Source of the DNA: Clostridia bacterium | GTDB lineage: Bacteria > Bacillota > Clostridia > Oscillospirales > CAG-272 | DNA length: 46,312 nt | Reading direction: 5' to 3' | Assembly (NCBI GenBank): GCA_029007295.1 | Contig: JAQXHN010000041.1 | Coordinates: 1-46,312 of the forward strand | Notes under the pieces: model-generated | Seen by the model: only the letters and a program-made list of their open reading frames with translations | Told to the model about the DNA's origin: nothing | Database searches by the model: none | Part shown: piece after piece, positions 1-7,585 of the stretch | How the letters are laid out: every line of letters begins with the position of its first letter | Position numbering within the stretch: the stretch's first letter is position 1 | Translations under genes and position numbers: made by a program

Positions 1-751
1 AAATACATGTTTTTTTCGGTGCAATATTGCAATGATCGGTTATGCTTCTGATACCGTTTTTGTCAATTATAAGTATTTCTCCCGGCGCAATATCTCGCAC
101 AAATTCAGCTCCTACCGTGGTCAGCGCACAGCTTTCCGAAGCGATTACATAGCCTCCGTCCTCTGTTTTACCGTAGCAAAGGGGACGAAATCCGTTTTCA
201 TCGCGCACGGCTATTAGCTTGGTAGGCGACATTATAACCAGCGAATACGCTCCCTTAAGGCGTCTTACTGCACGGTTTACGGCTTCTTCTATAGACGGCG
301 AGGTAAGACGCTCCTTTATTATAAGGTACGCAATAATTTCCGTGTCGCTTGTCATGTGAAAAATGGAGCCGTTTAATTCCAATTCCTGTCTTAGCTCGAA
401 GGAGTTTACAAGATCTCCGTTGTGTGCAAGGGCCATATGTCCCTTTATGTGATTGACAACTATAGGCTGGGCGTTAAGCGCACCGTTGCCGCCGGTTGTT
501 CCGTAGCGAACATGACCCACCGCCATTGTGCCCTCACCGAGATTTTTTAATACCTCGGGAGAAAAAATTGTGCTTACCAGCCCCTCGTCTTTTTTAATGA
601 AAAACAGACCGTCGTTATTTACAACAATTCCTGCGCTTTCCTGACCTCTGTGCTGTAAAGCGTGAAGTCCGTAATAAGCGTCTACAGCTACATTGGTATT
701 TTCAGGTTTAAATATCCCGAAAACACCGCATTCTTCGTGAATATTGCTCAT
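1..751 (-). CDS. purF: Amidophosphoribosyltransferase, N-terminal 250 residues (partial)
   Basis: Catalyses the first committed step of de novo purine synthesis, making phosphoribosylamine from PRPP and glutamine in the cytoplasm. The reading frame starts at base 751 and runs off the left edge. The N-terminus reads MSNIHEECGVFGIF. Cys8 is the expected Ntn-type catalytic nucleophile, exposed in the family by removal of a short propeptide. Class-II glutamine amidotransferase motifs follow: LQHRGQESAG near residue 35, GHVRYGTTG near 75 and the AHNGDLVN block near 104. The C-terminal phosphoribosyltransferase domain is outside the window. It lies 8 bases after purC and is clearly in the same transcript. 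Identification is secure; only the C-terminus is unseen. Confidence 0.95.
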   Translation of the reverse strand, partial: MSNIHEECGVFGIFKPENTNVAVDAYYGLHALQHRGQESAGIVVNNDGLFFIKKDEGLVSTIFSPEVLKNLGEGTMAVGHVRYGTTGGNGALNAQPIVVNHIKGHMALAHNGDLVNSFELRQELELNGSIFHMTSDTEIIAYLIIKERLTSPSIEEAVNRAVRRLKGAYSLVIMSPTKLIAVRDENGFRPLCYGKTEDGGYVIASESCALTTVGAEFVRDIAPGEILIIDKNGIRSITDHCNIAPKKTCI

Positions 752-759
752 TACTTGCC

Positions 760-1470
760 TCAATTTCCCAAAACTCGACGAATCATTTCATTGTATGCGT
801 CCTCAACACCGCCCATATCTCTGCGAAAACGGTCTTTGTCCAGCTTCTCATTTGTTGCGGCATCCCAAAAACGGCATGTATCGGGGGATATTTCATCGGC
901 GAGCACAATTTCGCCGTTTGATGTTTTCCCGAATTCCAGCTTGAAATCCACAAGCTTTATGTTGAGATTCAGGAAATATGCTTTGAGTACTTCGTTGATT
1001 TTTAAAGCCATACTTCTTATTTCGGCAATTTCTTCTTTGGTTGCCAGTTTTAATGCTATCGCATGGGAAACGTTAAGCAACGGGTCGTGCAGATCGTCAT
1101 TCTTATAAGATAACTCAAAAGTGGGCTCATCAAAAACAATGCCTTCTTCAACGCCGTACCGGGAAGCAAAATGACCTGCCGAAATATTGCGGACAATCAC
1201 CTCAAGAGGAACTATTGACACCTTTTTTACAACTGTTTCGTTTTCGGAAATCTCTTTTACATAGTGCGTTTTTATTCCGTTTTTCTCAAGTATCTGCATT
1301 AAATAATTTGAAATTCTGTTATTAATTGCTCCTTTGCCGGAAATAGAGCCTTTTTTTAACCCGTCAAGCGCGGTTGCGTCATCCTTGTAGGAAACAATAA
1401 CGAGATTCGGGTCGTCTGTGGCAAAGACCTTTTTTGCTTTTCCTTCATACATCTGAACGGTTTTTTTCAT
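760..1470 (-). CDS. purC: SAICAR synthetase (phosphoribosylaminoimidazole-succinocarboxamide synthase)
   Basis: ATP-dependent ligase that joins aspartate to CAIR in purine synthesis. The 236 residues match the usual bacterial length. The N-terminus carries the family hallmark YEGKAKKVF at residues 8-16. PLEVIVRNISAGHF starts near residue 88, and LVDFKLEFGK near 175 is the second family signature. The start codon follows an AAAGGAG Shine-Dalgarno site with normal spacing. It is the first clear gene downstream of a ZTP riboswitch on the same strand, though about 500 bases intervene, and purF follows directly. This fits ZTP/AICAR-responsive control of purine genes. Confidence 0.96.
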   Translation of the reverse strand: MKKTVQMYEGKAKKVFATDDPNLVIVSYKDDATALDGLKKGSISGKGAINNRISNYLMQILEKNGIKTHYVKEISENETVVKKVSIVPLEVIVRNISAGHFASRYGVEEGIVFDEPTFELSYKNDDLHDPLLNVSHAIALKLATKEEIAEIRSMALKINEVLKAYFLNLNIKLVDFKLEFGKTSNGEIVLADEISPDTCRFWDAATNEKLDKDRFRRDMGGVEDAYNEMIRRVLGN

Positions 1471-1588
1471 AGCGATTCTCCTTTATAAAATTTATAATTA
1501 TTATTTATGTTATTATCGGCTTTCTTTTTTGGGATTCGGCGTTAATGCGGCTTTCTAATTTTTATACAAGCATATTTTAAAAGCGAAG

Positions 1589-1673
1589 CGGCGTTGGGAG
1601 CTATGTCAATTGCAACGGAAGAAATCGGTATACCGAAGGTATAATCCACCGTTGAATATAAGCGCCAACGCCG
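1589..1673. repeat. 85-bp nested palindromic element
   Basis: Three nested perfect inverted repeats are stacked within 85 bases. CGGCGTTGG (1589-1597) pairs with CCAACGCCG (1665-1673). CAACGG (1613-1618) pairs with CCGTTG (1649-1654). TATACC (1629-1634) pairs with GGTATA (1638-1643) around a three-base loop. Such a symmetrical block between genes suggests a dispersed palindromic repeat (MITE- or REP-like) or a structured RNA. It encodes the last residues of the doubtful small ORF next to it. No second copy is seen in this window. Confidence 0.6.
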
Positions 1674-1963
1674 TTAATAAATCTTATTATACGGGTATAT
1701 TTTATATTTGTACTCCTGTAGTCTGTACACTTGTCCCTGCCGTGGCAGAGCTTGAAAACATTGCGGTTTTTTTTGCAGCTGCCGTTATAAAGATAAAAAG
1801 CATTTTTTGCTTCGGAGGGTAATTCTTCGTTCCTCTTCGGTATAGTGTATGCGAAAATAAAACGGTCATTATGCGGCAAAGTGCATTTTCCTTTCGATAT
1901 GACTGATTTATTTTTTAGCTGAAGATTGCTTTTATTATTCTCAGCGATTGAATATTTTTTCAT
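1601..1963 (-). CDS. Doubtful small ORF in the riboswitch leader, possibly a gene remnant
   Basis: A 120-codon frame starts with MKKYSIAENN behind a good Shine-Dalgarno site (AGGAG, 7 bases from the ATG), immediately after the riboswitch terminator. It would be the first gene of the purine transcript. I recognise no family. The N-terminal half looks like plausible protein, but the composition worsens after a run of eight A's near codon 68. The last 25 or so residues are encoded by the palindromic element at 1589-1673. It could be a gene truncated or frameshifted by repeat insertion, or untranslated leader. The frame extends upstream to base 2089, but that part overlaps the riboswitch and is not coding. 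Confidence 0.3.
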   Translation of the reverse strand: MKKYSIAENNKSNLQLKNKSVISKGKCTLPHNDRFIFAYTIPKRNEELPSEAKNAFYLYNGSCKKNRNVFKLCHGRDKCTDYRSTNIKYTRIIRFINGVGAYIQRWIIPSVYRFLPLQLT

Positions 1964-1975
1964 TAATTGTCTCCT

Positions 1976-2026
1976 AAAAAGTAAAGAAGGGCAGAAATTC
2001 ACTGTAGTCGTAGTAAATTTCTGCCC
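1976..2026 (-). terminator. Riboswitch-linked intrinsic terminator
   Basis: On the minus strand GGGCAGAAATT (2026-2016) pairs perfectly over 11 bp with AATTTCTGCCC (1999-1989) and is followed by a T-rich stretch at 1988-1976. The 5' arm begins with the GGGCA that ends the conserved 3' segment of the ZTP aptamer. Ligand-bound aptamer and terminator therefore compete for the same bases, the usual transcriptional ON-switch layout. Confidence 0.88.
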
Positions 2027-2096
2027 AGACGGTCGGCTGTAACTCATCGTGTTCCATTGTGTAAACCCACATAATTCCGTCAGTTGCACGATGGTA
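2022..2096 (-). promoter_or_regulatory. ZTP (pfl motif) riboswitch aptamer
   Basis: Read on the minus strand, P1 is CATCGTG (2093-2087) pairing with CACGATG (2051-2045). The conserved 5' core CAACTGACGG follows P1, and an inner hairpin built on ATGTG/CACA lies within. The conserved 3' segment is CCGACCGTCTGGGCA. The family norm is ACTGGCGG with CCGCCTGGGC. Here both strands are changed together (GACGG at 2081-2077 with CCGTC at 2032-2028), so the tertiary pairing is kept. The family binds ZTP/AICAR derivatives and activates folate and purine genes, which fits purC-purF downstream. Confidence 0.92.
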
Positions 2097-2110
2097 ATTA
2101 AACTGTAATA

Positions 2111-2139
2111 AGAATATCACAGATACCGAAAAAAGTCAA
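2111..2139 (-). promoter_or_regulatory. Sigma-A-type promoter of the riboswitch/purine transcript
   Basis: TTGACT (2139-2134) and TATTCT (2116-2111) are separated by exactly 17 bases. The predicted start near 2104 lies about 10 bases before the P1 stem of the ZTP aptamer. Confidence 0.75.
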
Positions 2140-2151
2140 TAAAGGGCGTGA

Positions 2152-2180
2152 AAAAACAGATGAAAATTAACGGATTCATC
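2152..2180 (-). terminator. Weak terminator after the ABC permease
   Basis: Minus-strand GATGAA (2180-2175) and TTCATC (2164-2159) can form a 6-bp stem with a 10-base loop, followed by a TGTTTTTT run. The stem is short and AU-rich, so termination may be incomplete. Confidence 0.4.
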
Positions 2181-2185
2181 AAACT

Positions 2186-4750
2186 TTATTCGATGGATTT
2201 AAGCGATTCCGCCATATTAATTTTCTTAAGCTTGAAGAAAAGCAGGATGTTTACAAGCGCTGTAAATGCAAAGGTCAGGAGGATAGAGTAAAGGTAGCTC
2301 GGCACAGAAAGTCTCGTATCAAAGGAGACTACGTCAATTTTTATCTGTGACATTACGTAGGAAAGAAGTCCGTTACCGAGCAACAGTCCGAGTACCGCCC
2401 CGAACAGGGTAAGGATTAAATTTTCCCTGTATACGTAGGAGGCGCTTTCAATAGGACGGAAGCCCAGTACCTTTATGGTTGCGATTTCCCGTATGCGTTC
2501 TGTAATGTTTATGTTGGTTAAATTGTAAAGAACAATAAAGGCAAGCGCGCCGGCGCATACAATAACCATCAGCACTATATAGTCAAGGCTGTAAAGCATA
2601 TTTGAAACCCTGTCCCGCATATCCCTGTTGACGGAAAGAGAAGCTATAAGATCGCAATCGGAGAGCTTAGCCGCAGCTTCGTGAACGTCGCTGTTCTTGG
2701 AAAAATTGATAAATGCCGTTTTGTACTGCGGACTCTCGCCGAAGCATTGCTCATAGGTTTCGGCTGAAAGATAAATATAGTTGTATACGTAATTATCAAA
2801 AATTCCGGATACCGTTACTTGCGTCCGTTTTTCATCTCCGTCCGCCAAAGTTAGCTTATCTCCGACAGAGATATCAAGCATTTTTGCAAGATTTGTGTTA
2901 ATTATGGCAAATCCTTTTTCCGGAAAGCTTACCTCACCGTCAGCATTATGAAAATTCACAAAATTGTTCAGGTCTGTTTGAGCCGGAACTCGCATCTTGA
3001 CAGATTTGGATTCTTTATCTGCCGTAACCGTGACACCGCTCTCATACATAAGAAGAGCATTAGAAATTATGTCGGAATATTCTTCTCTTATGGTATCGAC
3101 AGTCTCGGAATCTGTACTGCTCATAAAGGATACCGAGCTGTCAAACAGTTCAATTTCATCAAACTGAAAAACGGCAATATTTTGAATGGAGTCCCTTATC
3201 CCGAAGCCTGTCAGAAGCAGAGCGGTACAGCCTCCGATACCCAAAACCATCATAACAAAGCGCTTTTTGTAGCGGAAAATGTTGCGAATGGAAACCTTGT
3301 GCAAAAATTTCAGACGTTTCCAAATAAAATGAATGTGTTCAAGAAAAACACGCTTTCCGGCTTTCGGCGCCGCAGGGCGTATCAGCTGTGCCGGTACATC
3401 GGAAAAAACTTTAAAGCAATCGGCAAGGGTTGCGCCGACCGAGCAAAGCAGGGAAACGGTAAGCGATATCACGGCAAGAACGGGGTCGAAAACAGTAACA
3501 AGAGGGGCAAAGCCGTACATTATGTCAAAAACAATCCAAATAATTTTCGGTATTGTAATTGACCCCACAATAAAGCCTATTGTGCATCCTATTGCGGCTG
3601 CGCTTCCGGAATATGCTGTATATTTCCCGATAATCGCCGCTTTTCCGTATCCCAGGGATTTCAAAACACCTATTTGAGTGCGGTGGTCGTCCACCATTCT
3701 TGTCATTGTCGTCATGCATACAAGGGCGGCAACCAAAAAGAAAAATACCGGAAATACGTTGGCTATTCCGTCGACAATCTGAGAATCATTGCGAAAACAG
3801 GAATAACCTATGTTGGTATCACGCCCGAGAACATAACAAACAGGCTCCTTTGGCTTCGATAGAAGCTTATCATCTTCAAAGGAAATCCCGGTTGTTGATT
3901 TTTCCGGCTCTTTTGAGAATACGCCTGCTTCCTGTTCTGTATTTTGAATATTACCGTTGTATTCGGAAAGGGAATTGCCGTATTTATCCTTTATTTGACT
4001 GACAATATTTTTATAACGCTCGGCGGCGAGGGCTTGCGTTTTTTCGGTTAATCGGTTTTTATACACGGATACGGCTTCGTCGTATTCGTCGCTGAATAAA
4101 TAGCCGGTATCTGCAAATTTTAAAAATATTTCAGTATAGTATTCTGAGTCCCAGCCGTCCTGCGGAATGTATACAAAGGCGGAAATCGAACCGTTTTTGA
4201 GAGAGGTAGTGCCTCTTTCAAAATTCAGATAATACGGCGAGCTGACTATACCCGTAATAGTATATTTACCGTATTTAAGTTTTGAATCCTCGGATTTTTC
4301 ATTTACCGTTATAACAGAGCCGATTTGCTCCTCGGTAAAAAATCTTGAATCACCGACGCATTCGGCTCCGCCTTTAGGAAGCGTTCCGGCGCACAGCTTT
4401 AGATCATTTACTCCGGGAGTAATGGAATGAGCCCTGATTACGTACTCAACCGAATTGTCGTTGTAAATAAAATCCTCGCTCAAAGCCCCCGCAACCGTAT
4501 CAGCCTCGGGAAACTCCGAAGCAATCTTTTGTACATCATCTTTTGAAAATCCAAGCGTGGAAATAAGTCTGTAATCAAAAAGATTGTATTCGTCGGTGTA
4601 TTTATTACCTGTTTTGACCATTGCGTTCTGCGAAACCTTTAAACCCGAAAAAAAGCCGACTCCCAGTGCAATTATTGCTGTAATGGCAAGAAAACGTCCT
4701 ATACTGTTTTTAATTTCACGAAGCGCATTTTTATTGAAGGCTGAAATCAT
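2186..4750 (-). CDS. ABC transporter permease, FtsX/MacB type (854 aa)
   Basis: Integral membrane subunit of an exporter in the MacB/LolE (ABC type VII) superfamily. A first hydrophobic segment at about residues 18-36 is followed by a large extracytoplasmic domain to about 330. Three membrane segments follow at about 335-450. A second copy of the architecture begins near 480 (one segment, extracytoplasmic domain, three segments at the C-terminus). Such proteins with two FtsX domains are common in Firmicutes. It lies 9 bases downstream of its ATPase. The substrate is unknown; the class includes peptide and antibiotic exporters and mechanotransmission systems. No sensor kinase lies beside it, so a Bce-type resistance module is not supported. 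Confidence 0.88.
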   Translation of the reverse strand: MISAFNKNALREIKNSIGRFLAITAIIALGVGFFSGLKVSQNAMVKTGNKYTDEYNLFDYRLISTLGFSKDDVQKIASEFPEADTVAGALSEDFIYNDNSVEYVIRAHSITPGVNDLKLCAGTLPKGGAECVGDSRFFTEEQIGSVITVNEKSEDSKLKYGKYTITGIVSSPYYLNFERGTTSLKNGSISAFVYIPQDGWDSEYYTEIFLKFADTGYLFSDEYDEAVSVYKNRLTEKTQALAAERYKNIVSQIKDKYGNSLSEYNGNIQNTEQEAGVFSKEPEKSTTGISFEDDKLLSKPKEPVCYVLGRDTNIGYSCFRNDSQIVDGIANVFPVFFFLVAALVCMTTMTRMVDDHRTQIGVLKSLGYGKAAIIGKYTAYSGSAAAIGCTIGFIVGSITIPKIIWIVFDIMYGFAPLVTVFDPVLAVISLTVSLLCSVGATLADCFKVFSDVPAQLIRPAAPKAGKRVFLEHIHFIWKRLKFLHKVSIRNIFRYKKRFVMMVLGIGGCTALLLTGFGIRDSIQNIAVFQFDEIELFDSSVSFMSSTDSETVDTIREEYSDIISNALLMYESGVTVTADKESKSVKMRVPAQTDLNNFVNFHNADGEVSFPEKGFAIINTNLAKMLDISVGDKLTLADGDEKRTQVTVSGIFDNYVYNYIYLSAETYEQCFGESPQYKTAFINFSKNSDVHEAAAKLSDCDLIASLSVNRDMRDRVSNMLYSLDYIVLMVIVCAGALAFIVLYNLTNINITERIREIATIKVLGFRPIESASYVYRENLILTLFGAVLGLLLGNGLLSYVMSQIKIDVVSFDTRLSVPSYLYSILLTFAFTALVNILLFFKLKKINMAESLKSIE

Positions 4751-4759
4751 AATTCACCG

Positions 4760-5464
4760 TTACCATTCTATTTTTTCAACAGGAGTGGGCGCAGAGTTTT
4801 GAATAATGTCTGCGACGGTACCGTTTTTAACCTTTATGACACGGTCTGCCATTGCGGTAATAGCCTGATTGTGTGTAATAATAATAACCGTCATTCCTCT
4901 TTTTCTGCTCATTTCCTGCAAAAGTGACAGAATTGCCTTTCCCGTATTGTAGTCAAGTGCACCTGTAGGCTCATCGCAAAGCAAAAGCTTTGGATTTTTT
5001 GCAATTGCGCGGGCGATGGCTACACGCTGCTGCTCGCCGCCGGACAGCTGAGAGGGAAAATTGTCGGCCCGTTCCGACAGTCCTACCATTTCCAACATTT
5101 TTTCGGGCTCAAGAGGATCACGGCAAATCTGAGCGGCAAGCTCCACATTCTCAAGTGCGGTCAGATTCTGAACAAGATTGTAAAACTGAAAAACAAAGCC
5201 TACTTCAAAGCGTCTGTAATCCGTAAGCTTTCTTTCGGAGTATCCTGAAATTTCTTCGCCGTCAAGAAATATCTGTCCGCAGGTCAGAGAATCCATGCCC
5301 CCCAAAATATTCAGCAGTGTTGTTTTACCCGCTCCGCTGGGACCGACTATAACGCAGATTTCTCCCTTATTCACGGTAAAGGAGGCGTCGTGCAACGCCT
5401 TTATTTCCACCTCTCCCGAACGGTATATTTTGCTAACATTTTTAAATTCAACAAACGGTTTCAT
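4760..5464 (-). CDS. ABC transporter ATP-binding protein, MacB/LolD type
   Basis: ATPase partner of the FtsX-type permease that follows 9 bases later. The 234-residue length is typical. Walker A is GPSGAGKTT near residue 41, the Q-loop lies in the VFQFYNL segment, the signature is [14 protein letters not shown] near 140, and Walker B is [12 protein letters not shown] near 160. The switch histidine lies in VIIITHNQ. All catalytic elements are intact. The C-terminal tail after residue 215 is short. The transported substrate cannot be told from sequence. Expression probably starts at the consensus promoter in the duplicated repeat upstream. Confidence 0.92.
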   Translation of the reverse strand: MKPFVEFKNVSKIYRSGEVEIKALHDASFTVNKGEICVIVGPSGAGKTTLLNILGGMDSLTCGQIFLDGEEISGYSERKLTDYRRFEVGFVFQFYNLVQNLTALENVELAAQICRDPLEPEKMLEMVGLSERADNFPSQLSGGEQQRVAIARAIAKNPKLLLCDEPTGALDYNTGKAILSLLQEMSRKRGMTVIIITHNQAITAMADRVIKVKNGTVADIIQNSAPTPVEKIEW

Positions 5465-5546
5465 TTTATACCTGCTTTACTGCTTATAAGCGTTCCTAAA
5501 TGTCAAATTGCTGTTTTGAAAAATAAGAAAACATTTTTCTAATATA

Positions 5547-5575
5547 ATTATATACTATTCAGTATATAATATCAA
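5547..5575 (-). promoter_or_regulatory. Near-consensus promoter of the exporter operon
   Basis: Minus-strand TTGATA (5575-5570) and TATAAT (5552-5547) with a 17-base spacer. The -10 box and spacer overlap the perfect inverted repeat TATACT-ATTC-AGTATA (5551-5566), which looks like an operator for a dimeric repressor. No regulator gene of a suitable family lies beside it. Confidence 0.75.
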
Positions 5576-5607
5576 GTACTTTTCAGTATATAATATCAAG
5601 TACTTTT
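5560..5607. repeat. Tandem 24-bp duplication over the promoter (2 copies)
   Basis: The 24-base unit that begins CAGTATATAATATCAAG occurs at 5560-5583 and, identically, at 5584-5607. Each copy contains the -35 box TTGATA (minus strand) and an AAGTACTT palindrome. Only the downstream copy is placed to work with the -10 box, so the other may act as a second operator. It could also be a recent replication-slippage duplication. Confidence 0.85.
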
Positions 5608-5686
5608 CCGCTTTAAATAAGCACCTTTTCCGCATTGTATGTTTTATAAAAGCGGCTTATCTTAACTCTGAAAAACCTAAAAAAAG

Positions 5687-5714
5687 AAAAAATCTGCAGT
5701 TTTGCAGATTTTTT
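5687..5714 (-). terminator. Terminator of the PF04392-type importer operon
   Basis: AAAAAATCTGCA (5687-5698) and TGCAGATTTTTT (5703-5714) form a 12-bp stem with loop GTTT. The A/T flanks make it functional on either strand; the gene ending nearest is the importer ATPase on the minus strand. Confidence 0.85.
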
Positions 5715-5793
5715 CGGTCTGATCCAAAATGAGTCAGCATTCGGGATTTTTACTATTTATTGAGAATATTAATTGTTGAATCGGGCATATTCC

Positions 5794-6588
5794 TTATGAT
5801 AAAACCATTCTGTCCGACTCTTGGTTTTGACCCGCAATTTCGGCAAATTTATTTAACAAATCCGTTTTTGTCAGCTTTGCTTTTTCTTCACCGGAAACAT
5901 CGAAGATAATTTTTCCCTGATTCATCATAATAAGCCTGTTGCCGTGTTTTATCGCATCATGCATATTATGTGTAATCATTATTGCGGTAAGGCGGTTTTC
6001 CACTACAATTTTATCGGTTAATTCCAAAACCTTTGCGGCGGTTGCCGGGTCAAGAGCGGCTGTATGCTCATCCAGGAGTAAAAGCTCAGGATTTAACATA
6101 GACGCCATTAACAGAGTTACCGCCTGTCTCTGACCTCCGGACAGTAAGCCCATTTTAGAGGACAGTCTGTTTTCAAGTCCTAAATTTAACTGAGATAATA
6201 ATTCGGTAAATTTTTTACGGTCTTTAGAACTAATCGCCCATTTAATATAACGCTTTTTACCTCTTCTCTGTGCAATTGACAGATTTTCTTCCACTAACAT
6301 ATCGGCGGCGGTTCCGAGCATGGGATCCTGAAAAACTCTGCCGATATATTTTGCTCTTTTGTGTTCCGGTAATTTCGTAATGTCCTTTCCGTTAATTTTT
6401 ATTGAGCCGCTGTCAACGGGGAAAACACCTGCAATGGCGTTCAGCATAGTAGATTTTCCTGCGCCGTTGCCTCCTATTACCGTTACGAAGTCGCCGTCAT
6501 TAAGCTTTAAAGAAACATCATTCAAGGCAGTTTTTTCGTTTATGGTTCCTGCGTTAAACGTCTTGTATATATTGTTTACCTCAAGCAT
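5794..6588 (-). CDS. ABC transporter ATP-binding protein (TrpZ-like)
   Basis: ATPase of the importer encoded with the permease and the lipoprotein upstream. The 264 residues contain Walker A GGNGAGKST near 39, the signature LSGGQRQAVTLLMAS near 148, and Walker B LLLLDEHTAALDP near 169. The DEHTAALDP form is typical of ATPases paired with PF04392 binding proteins. The switch histidine is in MITHNMHDA. Its start overlaps the end of the permease gene by 8 bases, so translation is probably coupled. The family includes tryptophan/tyrosine importers, but substrates vary and none can be assigned here. Confidence 0.9.
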   Translation of the reverse strand: MLEVNNIYKTFNAGTINEKTALNDVSLKLNDGDFVTVIGGNGAGKSTMLNAIAGVFPVDSGSIKINGKDITKLPEHKRAKYIGRVFQDPMLGTAADMLVEENLSIAQRRGKKRYIKWAISSKDRKKFTELLSQLNLGLENRLSSKMGLLSGGQRQAVTLLMASMLNPELLLLDEHTAALDPATAAKVLELTDKIVVENRLTAIMITHNMHDAIKHGNRLIMMNQGKIIFDVSGEEKAKLTKTDLLNKFAEIAGQNQESDRMVLS

Positions 6589-7504
6589 TTTTCTTACCTC
6601 TCACAATGTTTTTCTTTCCCGACGAGGATTTTATGTTTCTCAGTCCGAGGAAAAGGGCAACAACCATAGCGGATAGCATCTTAAGATATTCGCTCGGCAA
6701 GCCGATGAAAATTACCGTTTGGAAAACTATCCAATAGATAACTGCGCCTAAAACAACAAATATAAGTCTTAAGTAGAAGTTTGTCGCAAATTTAGATACG
6801 ATAGATTCTCCTACAATTACCGCGGCAAGACCGATAACAATCGCTCCACGTCCCATATTTATGTCGGCGGCGCCCTGTTGCTGTGCCAAAAGAGAGCCTG
6901 CCAACGCAACAATACCGTTAGACAAAGCCAAGCCGAATACCGTAGTAAATTTAGTGTTAATACCCTGAGCCCTGCTCATATTTTTACTGTTTCCGGTTGC
7001 TCTGAGCGAAATACCGAACTGAGTACCGAAAAACCAATACAGAATTGAAATGATAAAGAGAATAATTACAGCCAAAATAATTATTGACTTAGTTATATTA
7101 CTGCTTCCCGTAGAAATTAACAGCTTGTCCCTGTACTTAAAACCGGACAAAGCGATATTCGCTTTTCCGGACATTATAACTAAGTTTAATGACCATAACA
7201 TCAACTGCGTAAGTATACCTGCCAATATGGGCGGTATTCCTAATCTTGTGTGCAATAATCCGGTAATCAAGCCTGCGATACAGCCTGCAAAAAATGCGGC
7301 AAGCATCGCAAACCAAATGTTGAAATTTGCGGTTACAAGAACAGTGCATACCGCGGCGCCGGTACATATAGAGCCGTCAACAGTCAAATCCGCAAAGTCC
7401 AAAATTCTGAATGTAATATAGAGTCCGAGCGCCATAATTCCCCAGACAAATCCTTGACTTACGGCACCCGGTAAAGTTCCGAACCAACTTAATAATGTAT
7501 CCAT
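6581..7504 (-). CDS. ABC transporter permease (BPD_transp_2 family, TrpY-like)
   Basis: Membrane subunit of the same importer, 307 residues with about eight or nine hydrophobic segments. The branched-chain amino acid/sugar permease class is indicated by the early segment with FADLTVDGSICTGAA near residue 37, where many homologues have the same DLTVDGS motif, and by the glycine-rich ALSNGIVALAGSLLAQQQGA region near 200. It lacks a signal peptide and starts behind an AAGAGG ribosome site. A stem-loop separates it from the binding-protein gene upstream. The ATPase gene overlaps its 3' end by 8 bases. Confidence 0.9.
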   Translation of the reverse strand: MDTLLSWFGTLPGAVSQGFVWGIMALGLYITFRILDFADLTVDGSICTGAAVCTVLVTANFNIWFAMLAAFFAGCIAGLITGLLHTRLGIPPILAGILTQLMLWSLNLVIMSGKANIALSGFKYRDKLLISTGSSNITKSIIILAVIILFIISILYWFFGTQFGISLRATGNSKNMSRAQGINTKFTTVFGLALSNGIVALAGSLLAQQQGAADINMGRGAIVIGLAAVIVGESIVSKFATNFYLRLIFVVLGAVIYWIVFQTVIFIGLPSEYLKMLSAMVVALFLGLRNIKSSSGKKNIVRGKKNA

Positions 7505-7529
7505 TTGCTAACCTCTTAACTAAAGCAAT

Positions 7530-7557
7530 AACCGTTTATCCAAAAGAATAAACGGTT
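7530..7557 (-). terminator. Intercistronic stem-loop between binding protein and permease
   Basis: AACCGTTTAT (7530-7539) and ATAAACGGTT (7548-7557) form a perfect 10-bp stem with an 8-base loop in the 81-base gap between the two genes. It lacks a proper T-tract on the minus strand. It more likely gives partial attenuation or protects the binding-protein mRNA end, so that the lipoprotein is made in excess over the membrane parts. Confidence 0.6.
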
Positions 7558-7585
7558 TTGCCTATTCAAAGAATTGTATTAATAA

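Larger units (their letters stand above)
5465..5793. other. Gene-free regulatory interval between two ABC operons
   Basis: No credible coding frame. It holds the promoter and repeated operator-like sequence for the exporter operon (5547-5607) and the terminator of the importer operon (5687-5714). Bases 5608-5686 and 5715-5793 are AT-rich with nothing recognisable. Confidence 0.7.

Noticed and set aside
662-1108. Plus-strand frame of 148 codons opposite purC
   Set aside because: Antisense shadow of the strongly conserved purC/purF genes, without ribosome site.
1964-2089. N-terminal part of the long minus-strand frame ending at 1601
   Set aside because: It overlaps the ZTP aptamer and terminator, and has no ribosome site; a true start, if any, is ATG 1963.
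2948-3562. Plus-strand frame of 204 codons
   Set aside because: Lies opposite the FtsX-type permease; no start signal and no recognisable protein features.
2186-5464. Bce-type bacitracin resistance module
   Set aside because: No histidine kinase or response regulator nearby and the permease has the two-FtsX layout with other topology.
5560-5607. Tandem 24-bp repeats as a CRISPR start
   Set aside because: Only two copies with no spacers; they cover a promoter.
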